In this document: positions 5,033 to 6,647 of the stretch, piece after piece
How the letters are laid out: each line of letters opens with the position of its first letter
Numbering within the stretch: position 1 is the first letter of the stretch
Source of the DNA: Acholeplasmatales bacterium
Lineage (GTDB): Bacteria > Bacillota_I > Bacilli_A > Acholeplasmatales > Anaeroplasmataceae
Reading direction: 5' to 3'
NCBI GenBank assembly: GCA_016288675.1
Contig: JAEELC010000063.1
Location: 1 to 6,647, forward strand
Length of the DNA stretch: 6,647 bases
Program-made: the position numbers and the translations under genes
Notes under the pieces: generated by a model
Database searches by the model: none
Told to the model about the DNA's origin: nothing
What the model saw: only the letters and a program-made list of their open reading frames with translations

Positions 5033-6514
5033 TTATTCTTCAAGGGCTTTTCTACTCTTAATCTTTTCTAATGCATATTTAAATACATTATCACGTAATA
5101 TAAATAACACTATAAAATAAACAACTGCTCCAACTGCAATTCTAACAATTAGATTTACATATAAATTGCTTATACCAATTTTAGATATAAAATAAACAGT
5201 AATTGTCATTACTATACCTGCAATAATTTTCTTCCAAATAGAATTTGCTAAGTCTAAGAAAGAATAAGTTTTGCAGAACCTCATATATAAGAATGAGATT
5301 AAGCCTTCAGCTATAATTGTTGAAATACAAGCTCCAGTTGGACCAACTGTATTAATTAATATTATATTAAATACTAAATTTACAAATGATCCTGCAATTA
5401 AGAAGCCAGCTGAAAGCTTACGCTTACCTGCTGGTATATAATATAATCCACCACCAACATAGCTTATCGCAATAATTGTTACAACAGGAGCTAGCATATA
5501 TAGCATAGTAACAGTTAAATCATAACCTTCTCCAAAGAAAAGTGGTACAAATACATCAGCGATACAAACAAGTCCAAACGACATAGCTACTGAGAAAGTT
5601 AATACCACATCAAATGTAAACTTAGTAAGCTTATTAATGCGCACTGTATCATTAATCTTAAATAGATATGAACTACGTGAAGATATAACATCTGCGATAG
5701 CTACAAATCCTATAGATTTACATAAATTAACAAGCTTTGTTGCTGATTCATATTGTCCGTTATAATCATTTTCTTTTGTAATGACACCAAGTAATGTTTT
5801 ATCAAGAACTGTGTAAAGGCTTGTAGCTATTGTAGGAATAAAATATATTAATGTTTCTTTAAAATGATTCTTTATACTTTTTAGTTCTACTTTAGCAAAC
5901 ATAACAGTCTTTGGTAAAAATAACCACATAGACATATTACCAAGTAACATAGCCATACAGTTTATAAAAATATATTTAGCTACATCAGCTTGACTTTTAA
6001 CAAATAAGAAAATCATTACACATCCAGTAACCTTAAATAGCGCATTTATGATTATATTATATTTAAATTTTTCAAGTCCTGCATAAAGCCAAGAAATATC
6101 AAATATAACTGCAACAATTTGGAATGACCAAATCCATAAATAATCTTTATATTCAGTATAATTTAAACATAAAACAAGAAATGCACATAAGCTTATTAAG
6201 GCTGTAAAAATAGTTATAATTTCAATTTCAAAGAATGTCTTTGATAATTGTTTTTTATCATCTCTACATCTTGATATTTCTCTAGTACCATAAGAAACAG
6301 TACCAAGTGCTCCAAATAGTGTAAAGAAAGCTACAATTGAATTTGTATAACTAGAAATACCAACTCCTGTAGGAGTTAAAACTCTAGATACATAAGGAGT
6401 AGTAACTAGTGGTACTATTAAAATTAATATTTGATAGAAATTGTTTAATATTATATTTTTAAATAAAGAAGGTTTTTTATCCTTCTTTTTTTCTACATCA
6501 ACGTCGTTTTCCAT
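5033..6514 (-). CDS. wzx: Wzx-type polysaccharide flippase (MOP superfamily)
   Basis: This 493-residue protein has about 12-14 hydrophobic segments and fits polysaccharide biosynthesis/export proteins (PF01943 with a C-terminal MurJ/MATE-like half). A short charged N-terminus rich in Lys and Asp precedes the first membrane segment. NNFYQILILIVPLVTTPYVSR followed by LTPTGVGISSYTNSIV is the classic opening of Wzx flippases of Gram-positive capsule loci, and FFGEGY (about residue 340) and GPTGAC also recur in them. It should turn the undecaprenyl-linked repeat unit to the outer face of the membrane. The open frame extends up to 6577, but ATG 6514 is chosen. It has GAGG at 6523-6520 with 5-nt spacing, and the extension would run through a terminator hairpin and adds a non-family N-terminus. 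licD follows after 14 nt. Confidence 0.93.
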   Translation of the reverse strand: MENDVDVEKKKDKKPSLFKNIILNNFYQILILIVPLVTTPYVSRVLTPTGVGISSYTNSIVAFFTLFGALGTVSYGTREISRCRDDKKQLSKTFFEIEIITIFTALISLCAFLVLCLNYTEYKDYLWIWSFQIVAVIFDISWLYAGLEKFKYNIIINALFKVTGCVMIFLFVKSQADVAKYIFINCMAMLLGNMSMWLFLPKTVMFAKVELKSIKNHFKETLIYFIPTIATSLYTVLDKTLLGVITKENDYNGQYESATKLVNLCKSIGFVAIADVISSRSSYLFKINDTVRINKLTKFTFDVVLTFSVAMSFGLVCIADVFVPLFFGEGYDLTVTMLYMLAPVVTIIAISYVGGGLYYIPAGKRKLSAGFLIAGSFVNLVFNIILINTVGPTGACISTIIAEGLISFLYMRFCKTYSFLDLANSIWKKIIAGIVMTITVYFISKIGISNLYVNLIVRIAVGAVVYFIVLFILRDNVFKYALEKIKSRKALEE

Positions 6515-6527
6515 AATATCCTCTTTT

Positions 6528-6572
6528 AAAAAAATATTGCGTATAAGTATTTTAACATTATACGCAATATTT
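6528..6572 (-). terminator. Strong intrinsic terminator between glf and the flippase
   Basis: On the minus strand a perfect 15-bp stem pairs 6572-6558 with 6546-6532, with ATTGCGTATAA as its core, around an 11-nt loop (6557-6547). The 3' arm runs into seven T (6534-6528). It ends only 4 nt before the flippase ribosome site GAGG, so read-through transcripts would have the hairpin immediately upstream of the start. Confidence 0.85.
6557..6562 (-). promoter_or_regulatory. Possible -10 box inside the terminator hairpin
   Basis: TATAAT reads leftward at 6562-6557, made by the 5' arm and first loop base of the hairpin. Transcription would start near 6550 and leave the GAGG site intact with a leader of about 35 nt, while breaking the hairpin because the 5' arm would be absent. 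No good -35 lies 17 bp upstream (ATAGTT), so a chance overlap is possible. Confidence 0.3.
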
Positions 6573-6581
6573 ATCAAATAA

Positions 6582-6647
6582 CTATTTAATTTGTTTAAGG
6601 AAGTTTAAAGCTTCGCTAATTGTATCATCCATATCATAATATTTATA
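6582..6647 (-). CDS. glf: UDP-galactopyranose mutase, C-terminal end (partial)
   Basis: Only the last 21 codons and a TAG stop are in the window; the frame is open to the right edge. The peptide begins YKYYDMDD, continues with TISEAL and ends in a lysine-rich tail. This resembles the C-terminus of UDP-galactopyranose mutases, where a Tyr-(K/R/Q)-Tyr-x-Asp-Met segment followed by an x-x-AL helix closes the protein. Glf converts UDP-galactopyranose to UDP-galactofuranose in the cytoplasm, and such genes are common in capsule clusters. The call rests on a short segment, so another protein with a similar tail is possible. A strong terminator follows the stop by 10 nt. Confidence 0.65.
   Translation of the reverse strand, partial: YKYYDMDDTISEALNFLKQIK

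Noticed and set aside
6515..6577. 21-residue N-terminal extension of the flippase from ATG 6577
   Set aside because: It would be translated through a perfect 15-bp terminator hairpin and has no ribosome site, whereas ATG 6514 has GAGG at 5 nt.

Overview
The window is A+T-rich DNA, by eye roughly 70% A+T. It uses the standard genetic code (tryptophans are TGG), has Gram-positive-style ribosome sites (GGAG, GAGG) and carries short intrinsic terminators. A TagD-like cytidylyltransferase domain, a LicD-family protein and a short-form priming sugar transferase all fit a low-GC Bacillota, probably a gut Firmicute of the Bacilli/Erysipelotrichia/Clostridia type. The sequence alone does not give a genus.

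Left edge (1-190): a scar rather than a gene. On the + strand, positions 105-149 read as an exact 3' half of a tRNA-Arg with anticodon CCU: anticodon loop, 3' arm of the anticodon stem, variable loop, full T arm, 3' acceptor strand, G73 and encoded CCA. The 5' half is absent. The sequence to its left is A+T-rich and holds a 16-bp direct repeat and a 9-bp tandem repeat. A strong terminator follows the fragment. This is the expected structure of one end of an integrated element that used the tRNA 3' half as its target, with the element lying to the left, outside the window.

The rest (203-6647) is entirely minus-strand and reads right to left as the end of a surface-polysaccharide cluster: the last 21 codons of a probable UDP-galactopyranose mutase (glf), a Wzx-type flippase, a LicD-family phosphotransferase, a polyisoprenyl-phosphate sugar-1-phosphate transferase, a fusion of a glycerol-3-phosphate-cytidylyltransferase-like domain to a Gfo/Idh/MocA-like domain, a class V PLP-dependent aminotransferase, and a YhcH/YjgK/YiaL (DUF386) cupin.

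Working model (inference): the priming transferase starts a lipid-linked glycan, Glf supplies UDP-galactofuranose and the flippase exports the unit. The fusion protein and the aminotransferase are closely coupled (17-nt gap). They may make a CDP-activated, possibly amino-bearing, small polyol or alcohol phosphate that the LicD protein adds to the glycan. This three-gene module is the most novel part of the window. Its oxidoreductase half lacks the usual EKP lysine and the usual Gly-rich signature, so its chemistry is open.

The cluster is cut into short transcription units: intrinsic terminators lie at four gene junctions and at the end. Only flippase-licD and fusion-aminotransferase are tightly linked. 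Either each unit has its own promoter (TATAAT boxes follow most terminators) or a processive antitermination system reads through.
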